Assembly (NCBI GenBank): GCA_964555355.1
Contig: CAZKRY010000005.1
Span: 274,662-338,661 of the forward strand
Length of the DNA stretch: 64,000 nt
DNA from: CAIKBL01 sp964555355
GTDB lineage: Bacteria; Pseudomonadota; Gammaproteobacteria; Ga0077536
Direction: 5' to 3'
This document shows, in pieces, positions 18,484 to 27,393 of the stretch. Below the pieces are notes generated by a model. That model was not told the origin of the DNA, made no database searches, and saw only the letters and a program-made list of their open reading frames with translations. Positions within the stretch are counted from its first letter, which is position 1; every line of letters begins with the position of its first letter. Position numbers and translations under genes: made by a program.

Positions 18484-18650
18484 TTTTCCTCTCCCTCTCC
18501 CGCACACGAGAGTGCAGAGTGAGGGTCTTCATGCAGTGCCCGTCGATACGCTGCCCCTCACCCGGCGCTACGCGCCGGCCTCTCCCGGTGGGAGAGGCGA
18601 ATAGATTAAGCGTCCGTTGATAAACTCTCTTCCGCTGGGAGAGGTGAATT
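18484..18650. repeat. BIME-like CTCTCCCG palindromic repeats
   Basis: Contains CCTCTCCCG...AGAGTG and a second unit, CCCCTCACCCGGCG-CTACG-CGCCGG with CTCTCCCGGTGGGAGAGG. These palindromic units recur at about 24.1, 44.0, 56.4 and 63.1 kb, always between genes, like the REP/BIME repeats of Gammaproteobacteria. Confidence 0.75.
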
Positions 18651-18680
18651 CAGTGCGCGCGTCGTAACACGGGCCGCGCC

Positions 18681-20039
18681 TCACACCATCTGCAAATACC
18701 AGTCATAATCCTGGGTCGTAATTTCACTCATAAAACGCGCGAGCTCAGAACGTTTCACCGCGCAAAATACTTCGACAAACCGCTCACCGAAATACTCACG
18801 AATGAACGGCGATTCGGCGCAATGTTCGATGGCATCGTGCCAATGCTGGGGCAGCGAGGGCGCACCGGCACGATAGCCATCGCCGGTCACCGGGGGGCCA
18901 GGATCGAGATGATATTTAAGCCCGTGATGCACGCCGGCGAGTACCGCCGCGGCGGCGAGGTACGCATTGGCGTCGGCGCCCGCGATCCGATGCTCAATAT
19001 GCCGCGTTGACGCGGGACCGGTCGGCACGCGCAAGGAGACCGTCCGATTATTCACCCCCCAAGTCGGTGCCACCGGCGCGTATGTGTTAGCGCTAAAGCG
19101 CCGATAGGAATTCGCATGGGGCGCGAACATCAACATGGCGTCCGCAGCGGTTTTGGCCATGCCGCCGATCGCATGGCGAAGCACCGGCGTACCCGCCGGA
19201 TCCTCGGCGGCAAAGACATTGTTGCCGGCGTGATCAAGCAAGCTCAAGTGCAAATGCATGCCGGAGCCGGCGTATCCACCGTACGGTTTCGCCATGAAAC
19301 ACGCGAGCAATCCGTGTTTGGCCGCAACGCCTTTAACTAATCGACGGTACATCGCAGCCTCATCCAGCGCGCGCAGCGTATCCGAGCGATGGGTTAGCGT
19401 AATTTCCAATTGGCCGGGACCAAATTCCGAGATGGCGGTTTCCGCCGGCAAGCCTTGGATATCGCAGCAGCGGTAGAGATCATCAAAAAAAGTCTCGAGC
19501 GCTTCGACTTCTTCGATGCTATACACATGTGGATGTTTGCCGCGCGGAATGACCGGTCGCGGTGGACGCTCATGCACACTCGCGCCGTCGATCAAATAGA
19601 ACTCAAGCTCGACCGCCATCACCGGCGTTAAGCCATCGTCCTTGAAGCGTTGCACGACGCGCGTTGCGGCGCGACGCGGATCGGCCACCGCCGCCGGCAT
19701 GCCGGCTTCATCATCCAACATGACGAGTACCTGGGCCGTGGGCGTATTGAGCCACGGCGTGCGTACCAAGGTTCCCGGCACCGGAAACACCAGGCAGTCC
19801 ATGTCCCCGACTTCCCACAAGAGGCCGGTGTTTTCGGCGTCATCTCCGTTCAACGTGAGCGCCGCGATCGAACTCGGCAGCGGGCGTCCGCGTTCGTACA
19901 ACGCGGCAAGTTCCGACGGGCGTAGCGACTTGCCGCGCAACACGCCATTGTTGTCGGTCAACATGATTTGGATATGCCGGATATCCGGATTCTTGGCGAG
20001 GAATTCGTGCGCTTCCTCTAACGCGGCGCGTTCGGCCAT
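18681..20039 (-). CDS. puuA: Glutamine synthetase family protein, gamma-glutamylpolyamine synthetase-like
   Basis: The 452-residue protein has the glutamine synthetase catalytic domain: AVELEFYL, ETAISEFGPGQLEITL, GSGMHLHLSLLD, and the ATP/ammonia region RRFSANTYAPVAPTWGVNNRTVSLRVP. The N-terminal form (MLTDNNGVLRGKSL) is typical of PuuA-like ligases, which join glutamate to putrescine, rather than GlnA. The neighbouring AguA and AguB genes make putrescine, which supports the assignment, but related enzymes accept other amines. An AGAGG ribosome site precedes the ATG. The aminotransferase gene lies upstream on the same strand. Confidence 0.78.
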   Translation of the reverse strand: MAERAALEEAHEFLAKNPDIRHIQIMLTDNNGVLRGKSLRPSELAALYERGRPLPSSIAALTLNGDDAENTGLLWEVGDMDCLVFPVPGTLVRTPWLNTPTAQVLVMLDDEAGMPAAVADPRRAATRVVQRFKDDGLTPVMAVELEFYLIDGASVHERPPRPVIPRGKHPHVYSIEEVEALETFFDDLYRCCDIQGLPAETAISEFGPGQLEITLTHRSDTLRALDEAAMYRRLVKGVAAKHGLLACFMAKPYGGYAGSGMHLHLSLLDHAGNNVFAAEDPAGTPVLRHAIGGMAKTAADAMLMFAPHANSYRRFSANTYAPVAPTWGVNNRTVSLRVPTGPASTRHIEHRIAGADANAYLAAAAVLAGVHHGLKYHLDPGPPVTGDGYRAGAPSLPQHWHDAIEHCAESPFIREYFGERFVEVFCAVKRSELARFMSEITTQDYDWYLQMV

Positions 20040-20130
20040 AAGGAGCCTCTTTCATGCTTACGGCACGCGCGATGGCGTACCTCGATTGAGAACTTGGGGT
20101 TAGCGGGTGGCCGCGCCACCCAGGACGGGA

Positions 20131-21516
20131 CTACACCGGCGGCGGTTGGGCGTCGCAGGTTTTGAGTTTGGCGACGAATTCTTCGATGAGCTGAGCCAGC
20201 CTATCGATGTCTTGGTCGCGGGTTGCGGGGCTAATCAGCATCATTTGATGGAATGGTGTCACAACGACGCCGCGGTTAAGTAAAAACAAGTGTAACGCAC
20301 TGCCAAGTGTGTGGTCGAAGGCTTGTTCGGCTTCGCGTCCCGTGCGCGGCGGCACGGCGGTGAATTGGAGTTCCAAGCGCGCGCCAACCCGTGTCACGGA
20401 CCATGGGAGCGAGTGTTTAGCGATAGTCGCGCGCAGCGCGACGGTGAGCCGTGTCGCGCCTTCAAACATCCGGGCAAAGGCCGGTTCCGTCATGACCTCA
20501 GCAAGATTGGCGCGCAACGCGGCCAACTGCAGCGGATTACCGGACAACGTCGTGCCGATACCGGTACGGCCGGGTCCTGCAGCGCGCCACGCCGCCGACA
20601 TGGATTCCGATAGCGCCGCACTTACGCCATACACCGCGCAGGGCACGCCGCCGGCGATGGCTTTGCCGATGACGAGCGCATCGGGTGCAAGACCATGTTC
20701 GCGCGCATACCCGCCGACGCCGGAACTCAACGTATGGGTTTCATCCAGGATTAGAAGCGTGCCGTGGGCCGTCGTGCATGCGCGGACTTCTGCCAGATAC
20801 CCAGCGTCCGGCAGCACCATGCCGATATTAGTCATCGTGGGTTCGCATAAGACGGCGGCGACATCACCCGGCGCGAGTGCCGCACGGAGTGCGGCGACAT
20901 CATTAAATTCAATCACCCGAGTCGCGTCCGAACTCGCCACGCTACCGACTAATCCCGGATGCGGGCGCGTTTGTCCGGCTTGCAGCCGGACTTGAGATTC
21001 ATCGACCGCGCCGTGATAACACCCGTCGAACACCACGGTGATCTGCCGTTTGGTCGCGCCACGCGCCCAACGCAGTAAAAAACGATTGGCATCCGACGCC
21101 GTGGCAGTGACCTGCCAATGCGCCAGTCCAAAGCGTCGCGTTAATTCCTGTCCCACCCAGCCCGCATCGGCGGTCGGCAGCATCGTCGTCAAACCGCGCT
21201 CGGCTTGTTTGGCGATTGCGGCGGCAACGGCGGGCGGGGAGTGACCGAACATCGCACCGGTATCGCCCAAACAAAAATCCGCGTAACGCATGCCGTCGAC
21301 GTCGAATAACGACGCGCCGCGCGCGTGGTCGATAAAGAGCGGAAAGGGTAAGGGCCAATCGGTCATCCAATGGAGCGGAACGCCGGCGAAAAAGTGTTCT
21401 CGGCAGGTCAATGCGAGTTCAGCCGAGCGCGGATGGAGCGCGGCGTACCGCGTAGTTTCTTCGCGCAATATGACGGCGCCAGGCGTTCGCTCGTTTGTCG
21501 CCGCGGTGTTTCGCAT
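20131..21516 (-). CDS. Class III aminotransferase (glutamate-1-semialdehyde-aminomutase-like)
   Basis: The 461-residue protein has the class III transaminase fold with the acidic PLP-pyridine motif LLILDETHT and the Schiff-base lysine in VIGKAIAGGVP. The N-terminal half resembles glutamate-1-semialdehyde aminomutase (RYADFCLGDTGAMFGHSPP), but the context is not haem synthesis. It is upstream of the PuuA-like gene and probably in one operon, so a polyamine-derived or omega-amino substrate is a reasonable guess. The ATG at 21514-21516, preceded by AGGTGA, is preferred over a TTG further upstream. Confidence 0.8.
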   Translation of the reverse strand: MRNTAATNERTPGAVILREETTRYAALHPRSAELALTCREHFFAGVPLHWMTDWPLPFPLFIDHARGASLFDVDGMRYADFCLGDTGAMFGHSPPAVAAAIAKQAERGLTTMLPTADAGWVGQELTRRFGLAHWQVTATASDANRFLLRWARGATKRQITVVFDGCYHGAVDESQVRLQAGQTRPHPGLVGSVASSDATRVIEFNDVAALRAALAPGDVAAVLCEPTMTNIGMVLPDAGYLAEVRACTTAHGTLLILDETHTLSSGVGGYAREHGLAPDALVIGKAIAGGVPCAVYGVSAALSESMSAAWRAAGPGRTGIGTTLSGNPLQLAALRANLAEVMTEPAFARMFEGATRLTVALRATIAKHSLPWSVTRVGARLELQFTAVPPRTGREAEQAFDHTLGSALHLFLLNRGVVVTPFHQMMLISPATRDQDIDRLAQLIEEFVAKLKTCDAQPPPV

Positions 21517-21664
21517 AGGCCCATGTTCACCTGAGATGGAACCCCTATTCAAGCGACGCCCTTAAACACCAAGCGGATGGTTTTTTACCGGCGGTGGCCG
21601 CAAAATCCCGCGAAAGCTTCCGGATAGATCGCGCCATGGACGAATTCTTAAGCCTCGACATTTT

Positions 21665-22756
21665 ATGACGCACACGCTTAACACCCCGCGCGCCGACGGC
21701 TTCGCGATGCCACCCGAATGGGCGTGGCACGCTGAATGTTGGATGGCGTGGCCGGAGCGACCGGACAATTGGCGGCGTCACGCACAACCGGCACAGCAGG
21801 CGTTCGCCACGGTGGCGAATACGATTGCCGAATATGAGCCCGTCACGGTGTGCGTATCCTTCGCGCAATTCGGAACCGCGCGACGTTTGTTGGACCCCGT
21901 TGTGCGCGTGGTCGAGATGACCACCAACGATGCCTGGATGCGCGACATCGGGCCGACCTTCGTGCGCAACGTAGCGGGCGAGGTACGTGCGGTCGATTGG
22001 GTATTTAATGCCTGGGGTGGGTTAAACGGCGGCTTATACGCACCGTGGGATGCAGATGATTTGGTCGCGCGAAAGATTGCCGAGCTTGTCCGAGCGCCGC
22101 GTTATCGCGCGCCGCTGATACTCGAAGGCGGCGCGATTCACGTCGATGGTGAGGGCACCTGCCTCACCACTGAGCAATGCCTGCTAAATCCCAATCGCAA
22201 CCCCAACTTAACCCGCACTCAGATTGAAACGTTGCTAGGCGAATACCTCGGGGTGGAAAAAGTACTGTGGCTAGGAGAAGGCGTGTACCTCGATGAAACC
22301 GACGGGCATGTCGACAACCTTTGCTGCTTTTTGCGACCTGGCGTGGTGGCTTTGACCTGGTGTGAGGACCCGGCCGATCCGCAGCATGCGATATCGCAAG
22401 ATGCGTTGGCCCGCTTGAGCACGATGTGGGACGCGCGCAAGCGGCCGCTTGAGGTCATCAAACTTCCGCAGCCGCGAACGCCGCTAACCGTGACTGCGGC
22501 GGAAGCCGTCGAAGTGGAAGCGAGACCAGGCAGCCAACCGCGCCTCGCGGGAACCCGCATGGCGGCATCTTATGTCAATTTTTTGGTGGTGAACGGGGCG
22601 GTAATATTGCCCACTTTTGATGATCCCCATGATGCCCCGGCCCGTGAGATACTGGCCGCGCAGTTTCCTGGCCGCGCCATCCGTTCGGTGCCGGGTCGCG
22701 AAATACTGCTGGGCGGTGGCAATGTCCATTGCATCACACAACAACAACCGGCCTAG
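21665..22756 (+). CDS. aguA: Agmatine deiminase
   Basis: The 363-residue protein matches the peptidyl-arginine-deiminase-like AguA family: MPPEWAWHAECWMAWPERPD at the start, TNDAWMRDIGPTFV, LEGGAIHVDGEG, ETDGHVDN, and the catalytic cysteine in GGGNVHC near the C-terminus (about residue 356). It converts agmatine to N-carbamoylputrescine and ammonia, the substrate of AguB encoded at 17570. The two genes are separated here by the oppositely oriented PuuA-like and aminotransferase genes. Confidence 0.95.
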   Translation: MTHTLNTPRADGFAMPPEWAWHAECWMAWPERPDNWRRHAQPAQQAFATVANTIAEYEPVTVCVSFAQFGTARRLLDPVVRVVEMTTNDAWMRDIGPTFVRNVAGEVRAVDWVFNAWGGLNGGLYAPWDADDLVARKIAELVRAPRYRAPLILEGGAIHVDGEGTCLTTEQCLLNPNRNPNLTRTQIETLLGEYLGVEKVLWLGEGVYLDETDGHVDNLCCFLRPGVVALTWCEDPADPQHAISQDALARLSTMWDARKRPLEVIKLPQPRTPLTVTAAEAVEVEARPGSQPRLAGTRMAASYVNFLVVNGAVILPTFDDPHDAPAREILAAQFPGRAIRSVPGREILLGGGNVHCITQQQPA

Positions 22757-22792
22757 CCGGGCAGTCACTACCATCCCTGAGTCGCACACCAC

Positions 22793-23977
22793 ATGGAACG
22801 CATTAAAGACGCCCTGGAGCAAGCGCGCCGCGCCCGCGAAAAAGCGATACTGGAAAGTACGCTGAACGAAGTTCGCACCGGCGGGAGCGCGGATGTCAAT
22901 GATTTAATCGATGCTCGGCGTATTCGCGAGCGCACACCGTTCAACAAACTGAGTGCGGGAGATCAGCAACGGTTGATCGCGGCCGGTGAAGTGCGCCGCT
23001 TCGATTCCGCGGCCGTTGTGTTTCAGGCCGGCGAAGCGGACGAATGCCTGCATTACTTGCTGGAAGGCGCGGTCAGCATCGCGAGTGATTCCAGCGCGCC
23101 CCAAACGCTGTATGCGTATCAGGATGCCGCTTTGATGCCGCTCGATGACGCCGGTACCAAGACCCACACGGTACGCGCGGTCATTCCCTCGCGCGTGTTT
23201 CGCATCAATGCAACGACGCTCGCGGCCATGGCCGACGTGGCGGCGCCCACGGCCCCTAGCGCACCACCGCCGGCCGAACCCGAGATCCCGCGTGAGCTCT
23301 ACACGCAAACGTACTCGGGCGACCAGCTCGCGCAATTGGTCGAGCAATTGCACGCTGATCGCGCGCACCTCGCTGCGGGCAATGGGGAGGTACCAAAGCC
23401 AACCGGGAACCTGGATGAAGTGCGCTTCGGAGAAAACACGCTGGGCGTGAAACTCGAAGTGCCGGCGACGAGTATCAACGATTTCGACGTGCAAACACTG
23501 AACAATAACGACACTGCACCCACCGCTAGCTTACCGTCGCGCGAAGAAATCAACGACGAGATCGGCCGCTTCATGCGTGCACTCGAAGGGCGCTTCCGGC
23601 GTTACGTGTTGGAAGTCCGCGCGGAAGAACGGCGCCGCGCGCAGGCGCAGTTACAAACTCATGCGAAGCGCTTACAAGCGCTCGCCGAGCAACAACTCCG
23701 CACCAAAGTTGAAACGATCCGCGAGCGTTACCAGACCGCGTTGCTGGCGCGCGAGAAAAAACTTCGCGAGCGCTATGAGCACTTAATCGCGATGGCCAAC
23801 AAAGTCACCCGCCAGAAAGCCGCCATCTATCAAGCGCGCCGGCAACTGGAAGACAAGCTACGGTTGGCCGAGCAAGTGCACAATGAACTCGCGCAGATTG
23901 GATTGACCGTGACGCGGCAGTTAAACGATCTGGAAGGCATGATCCCGGATGAAGAAGGGGCGAAGGCCGAAGATTAG
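22793..23977 (+). CDS. Cyclic-nucleotide-binding-like and coiled-coil protein
   Basis: The 394-residue protein begins with a charged helix, then a cNMP-binding-like beta roll (about residues 45-145; FQAGEADECLHYLLEGAVSIA) that lacks the usual phosphate-cassette GELA...R, so it may not bind nucleotide. A Pro/Ala linker follows. The last third (about 245-385) is a long coiled coil rich in Arg, Glu and Gln. It starts 36 bases after aguA. The order sensor-like domain, then coiled coil, repeats that of the larger protein at 6779. Function unknown; a structural or scaffold role is inferred. Confidence 0.65.
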   Translation: MERIKDALEQARRAREKAILESTLNEVRTGGSADVNDLIDARRIRERTPFNKLSAGDQQRLIAAGEVRRFDSAAVVFQAGEADECLHYLLEGAVSIASDSSAPQTLYAYQDAALMPLDDAGTKTHTVRAVIPSRVFRINATTLAAMADVAAPTAPSAPPPAEPEIPRELYTQTYSGDQLAQLVEQLHADRAHLAAGNGEVPKPTGNLDEVRFGENTLGVKLEVPATSINDFDVQTLNNNDTAPTASLPSREEINDEIGRFMRALEGRFRRYVLEVRAEERRRAQAQLQTHAKRLQALAEQQLRTKVETIRERYQTALLAREKKLRERYEHLIAMANKVTRQKAAIYQARRQLEDKLRLAEQVHNELAQIGLTVTRQLNDLEGMIPDEEGAKAED

Positions 23978-24025
23978 GGATTATTTCACGGCACTCCTTC
24001 TAGGTTGCGGAGGCGCAACAGCCGA

Positions 24026-24333
24026 TAACCCTCTCCCGCGCGATAGAGAGCGCAATTTGATAACCCTCTCCCGCTCGCGGGAGAGGGCAGGGTGAGGGTC
24101 TTTAAGCCGCGCGAATAGACGCGCTGCCCCTCACCCGGCGCTACGCGCCGGCCTCTCCCGGTGGGAGAGGCGAAAGCGTCCCGCTTAACGGCAGCTGTTT
24201 GTCGCGGACAGCCGATTTCGTGCGCATATTTTCCCGCGGACAGACGGTTTCGTGTGAGCTACCTCCTCTGCCAGCGAGCGGGCTATTTCGGATTACCCCC
24301 TCCCGCTCGCGAGAGGGCAGGGTGAGGGTCTTC
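24026..24333. repeat. BIME-like palindromic repeat block
   Basis: The 356-base gap between the cNMP-like gene and the CoA transferase is mostly repeats: ACCCTCTCCCG units at 24027, 24063 and 24296, and one CCCCTCACCCGGCG...CGCCGG unit near 24127. Between them is a short direct repeat, CGCGGACAG followed by CGATTTCGTG or CGGTTTCGTG, at about 24204 and 24236. No gene is seen here. Confidence 0.75.
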
Positions 24334-25548
24334 TTAAATCACCTTCGCCGCCTTCAACGCCGAAATCTGCTCCGGCGATAAATTCAACACCGACGAATAC
24401 ACCTCATTGTTATACGAGCCAAGCGCCGGACCGGGCCAATCCGTACCGCCTGGCGTATCGTTCAAGCGCGGCACGATGGCCGGAATTTTGAGCGACTCGC
24501 CGTTCACCATTTTTATTTCTTCAAATAACCCGCGTGCCTGGTACTGCGGATCGTTGACCATGTCGACGACGCTGTAGATGGGCCCGGCCGCAACGCCGGC
24601 TTCTTCAAGCTTGGTAAGCACCTCGGCCTGCGTCATCGACCCCGTCCATTGACCGATGAGCCCATCGAGCTCCGCCTGGTGCTCGACGCGATTCATGTTT
24701 TCTTTGAATTTCGGATCGCTCGCCAAGCCGGGCTTACCCATCAAGTCACACATGCGTTGGAACATCGGATTGGTGTTGGCGCCGATGATGATGGTCTTGC
24801 CGTCTTTCGTCGGATAAATGTTCGACGGCACGATGCCCGTAAGGGTAGAGCCCGACATTTCGCGCACGACGCCGGCGCCGTCGTACTCCGGCACTACGGC
24901 TTCCATCAAGTTGTACACCGCTTCGAAAATCGCCACATCGACGACTTGGCCCTTGCCCTGGGTCACGCGATCACGGCTGATGTAGGCGAGCAACACGCCC
25001 ATCGCGGCATGAATGCCGGCGAGTGTGTCGCCGATACTTAAGTTTGGACGCACCGATGGTTGCCCGGGAAAACCGTTGACGTAACGGAACCCGCCAAAGC
25101 CCTCACACACGGAGGCAAAACCCGGGCGCGGGGAGTACGGACCGGTCTGGCCATAACCCGAAACGCGGGTGTAAATGAGACCGGGGTTCGATTGCTTGAA
25201 GTCCTCAGGCCCTAGCTCCCACTTCTCCATCGTGCCCGGGCGAAAGTTTTCGATGAACACATCGGACTTGTTGATGAGATCGCGCATCATCGCGCGACCT
25301 TGGTCCTGGCGCAGATCGAGCGTCACGCATTTCTTATTGCGCGCGAGGCTATACCACCACAGCGCAACATCGTCCTTGACTACCCGCCAGCGCCGGATCG
25401 GATCACCGCCCTCCGGCGGCTCCACTTTGATGACCTCGGCCCCGTAATAACCCAGGATGGTGGCGGCAAACGGGCCTGCCATCAGCTGCCCGGCCTCAAT
25501 AACGCGTAAACCTTCAAGCGGGCGCGCGCGACGTGTCGCGGAATTCAT
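24334..25548 (-). CDS. Class III CoA transferase (CaiB/BaiF family)
   Basis: A 404-residue family III CoA transferase: GLRVIEAGQLMAGPFAATILGYYGAEVIKVEPPEGGDPIRRW at the N-terminus, then NFRPGTMEKWELGPEDF and VSGYGQTGPYSPRPGF. Members move CoA between carboxylic acids, as in formate/oxalate or carnitine metabolism. The donor and acceptor cannot be told from sequence. A good AGAGGAA ribosome site precedes the ATG. It stands alone; a distant paralogue is in the catabolic operon at 58673. Confidence 0.88.
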   Translation of the reverse strand: MNSATRRARPLEGLRVIEAGQLMAGPFAATILGYYGAEVIKVEPPEGGDPIRRWRVVKDDVALWWYSLARNKKCVTLDLRQDQGRAMMRDLINKSDVFIENFRPGTMEKWELGPEDFKQSNPGLIYTRVSGYGQTGPYSPRPGFASVCEGFGGFRYVNGFPGQPSVRPNLSIGDTLAGIHAAMGVLLAYISRDRVTQGKGQVVDVAIFEAVYNLMEAVVPEYDGAGVVREMSGSTLTGIVPSNIYPTKDGKTIIIGANTNPMFQRMCDLMGKPGLASDPKFKENMNRVEHQAELDGLIGQWTGSMTQAEVLTKLEEAGVAAGPIYSVVDMVNDPQYQARGLFEEIKMVNGESLKIPAIVPRLNDTPGGTDWPGPALGSYNNEVYSSVLNLSPEQISALKAAKVI

Positions 25549-25570
25549 CGTCGATTCCTCTTAAAAAATG

Positions 25571-25737
25571 ATGGATGTCCTATTTTGAAGCCTAAAAGGA
25601 TGGGTGTCCTGTGTTTTTTTGCGTGATCATGGCGCTTTAGTCTTCGGTAGATTGGGGTAAGCGCAGCGCACCCCAACACCACGCTTTCAGTTCAGCAGGA
25701 CATACAGCCGAAAAAAAACCCCAAAACATGGGTGTCC
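25571..25737. repeat. GGGTGTCC repeats and a TTGGGG palindrome
   Basis: ATGGATGTCC at 25571, ATGGGTGTCC at 25600 and 25728, and between them the inverted repeat TTGGGGT/ACCCCAA at 25652-25676. The copy at 25728 touches the stop codon of the VanZ-like gene. A second TTGGGG palindrome is at 46036. Confidence 0.65.
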
Positions 25738-26135
25738 TAAGAATCTGCTGGCATTTCCGTCTTGGCGCGATCAAAAAACGGAAAACGAGACGGCGTTGCG
25801 CGCAACGCATAAAAACCGATAACGATTCCTACGCTATTGGCCAAGACATCCCAAGCCGACATCGAACGCTCAGGCGTCAAGCCTTGCAAACCCTCAAGGG
25901 TGATTCCGAGTAGCAACAATCCAAGCGCCCATCGCCAACGGTAGTGCCGCTCATTCGCAACGCTGTTCCACCACATCAGCAGGCCATAGGCCGCCCCATG
26001 AAAAAACTTGTCAGCATGCGGAATGCCGGACTCCATCAGTTGGGGCGGCGGAAGCAAGCACAGCACACACAGACTTGCGATGCCGAGCCAGCCGAGTCGG
26101 CGCCACGCGGCACGATCAATGACAGGAGTATCCAT
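25737..26135 (-). CDS. VanZ-like family membrane protein
   Basis: The 132-residue protein from ATG 26135 has four hydrophobic segments and the VanZ-like pattern GIPHADKFFHGAAYGLLM ... ITLEGLQGLTPERSMSAWDVLANSVGIVIG, with the conserved His, Glu and Asp residues of this family. VanZ-like proteins are small integral membrane proteins of largely unknown role. An in-frame ATG 12 codons upstream would add no membrane segment. Its stop codon abuts a GGGTGTCC repeat. Confidence 0.8.
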   Translation of the reverse strand: MDTPVIDRAAWRRLGWLGIASLCVLCLLPPPQLMESGIPHADKFFHGAAYGLLMWWNSVANERHYRWRWALGLLLLGITLEGLQGLTPERSMSAWDVLANSVGIVIGFYALRATPSRFPFFDRAKTEMPADS

Positions 26136-26356
26136 TGCGCCGATTGAAGCATTCGAATCGAAAGCCTTCAATCGGGGACTATGTTCGCTCAGCGAAGTCT
26201 TGCAAGGGTTGGGAGATCGACCGAACAGGTGTCAGTTAACCTTTACCGTCATGATCCTGTGGGTGTCCGCGGTTAGCTTTTGCCTCACCTCTCACCCGCG
26301 ACGCTAGGCTTTCATCGGAACCTGTCAACGGGGGTGCCGGATTACACTTTTTTCCA

Positions 26357-26810
26357 CTAGAGATCGCTGAGTTTCACAAATCGATAAACATCACCCTCTG
26401 CTCGTCCGACGATCTTGCAGGGTCGATCCTGACAAAGGTCATGGCGAAATTCATCGGACATGCCACCGTCTCCCAACTGATAACTGCCAGCTTCTTTTGC
26501 ATCTACTCCCGCCTCAGGCCAGAGTTCCTCCGGCTTCCAAACCGGATCGCTTTCTTAACCGTTCGGTAACGATCATCGTGGAGAAACCCACTAGCAAAAC
26601 AGCTGCTCTCCCGCTCGGTTCATATTTGCCCAACTCGCACTTTCTTTCGTCGCAAAATCGAAAAGTACCATTTCTTCGTACCTCGATCGTCTGGCCTCGC
26701 TCAGTAGACCATAAGCCGTAAGGGTGACCTCGACTCGCCATAGGCCCGCTCGCCTCGCACGAAGTTCCGATGACCGCAAGTAGAACAGTTAGCAAAGCTC
26801 GTATGTTCAT
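26357..26810 (-). pseudogene. Frameshifted remnant of a small secreted lipoprotein-like gene
   Basis: From ATG 26810 the reading frame gives a lipoprotein-type signal (LLTVLLAVIGTSC) and then GLWSTERGQTIEVRRNGTFRFCDERKCELGKYEP. Coding-like sequence then moves to a second frame (ESSCFASGFLHDDRYRTVKK) and to a third (SDPVWKPEELWPEAGVDAKE, then SYQLGDGGMSDEF and VYRFVKLSDL, stop at 26357). At least two frame changes are needed to read it through, so the gene is broken or the sequence contains errors. The family was not recognised. Confidence 0.55.
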
Positions 26811-27168
26811 CGACCTCTGGCCTGAATTAGAATCAGACGCACGCAGACGCGACGGAACCAGTGCGACAACAGTAAATTCCTGCGTGACGGACGAAAACGG
26901 CCTCGACGAGGGAATCTCTACACCCGGTAAGCCCGACTGGTGCAGCAAACAAATTGCCCAAAGCATATAACTCTAATGAAGTATCGTTTGTCACAGTGAC
27001 TTACATACTATCCGGCTAAACGCGCACGCCCCAACCACAGTAATCGGGGACCCCCATTTATGCTGATTTCGAGTTCCTCGGGCAAAACGGTTTGAAGCTG
27101 TTGGCCGGATAGCAAGGCTCCTAGCTGATGGGTAAAATCTCCAAGGGGGACGCATTTTAGGAAGTTAG
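26811..27168. other. Intergenic region without recognised gene
   Basis: This 358-base stretch is less GC-rich than its surroundings. It holds a GTCAC-A-GTGAC palindrome at 26990-27000 and a 9-bp inverted repeat CTATCCGGC (27008) / GCCGGATAG (27104) about 90 bases apart, which might mark a degraded mobile element. The promoter for the toxin-antitoxin pair presumably lies here, but no clear -35/-10 pair was identified. Confidence 0.4.
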
Positions 27169-27393
27169 ATGACTGACATCGCAAACAGAATTACGGCGAA
27201 TCCGGCCCAGTGCGGTGGACGCCCTTGCGTTCGTGGTATGCGCATACGTGTCACTGACGTTCTCGATCTACTCGCGGCGGGTCTTACTCAGCAGCAAGTT
27301 TTAGAGGAGCTGCCCGATTTGGAAGCGCCGGATATCGCTGCTTGCCTTAAGTACGCCAGCAGCCGCCTCGATCATCCAATTCTCGCCGCGTGA
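27169..27393 (+). CDS. DUF433 family protein, likely antitoxin
   Basis: The 74-residue protein is a typical DUF433 member: RITANPAQCGGRPCVRGMRIRV, then LLAAGLTQQQVLEELPDLEAPDIAACLKYA. DUF433 proteins have a small winged-helix-like fold and are commonly paired with a PIN-like partner as antitoxin. Here the partner starts within its stop codon (GTGA overlap), so the two are translationally coupled. Confidence 0.85.
   Translation: MTDIANRITANPAQCGGRPCVRGMRIRVTDVLDLLAAGLTQQQVLEELPDLEAPDIAACLKYASSRLDHPILAA

Noticed and set aside
27008..27112. CTATCCGGC/GCCGGATAG inverted repeat as ends of a MITE
   Set aside because: Only 9 bp, no target-site duplication visible and no second copy in the window.
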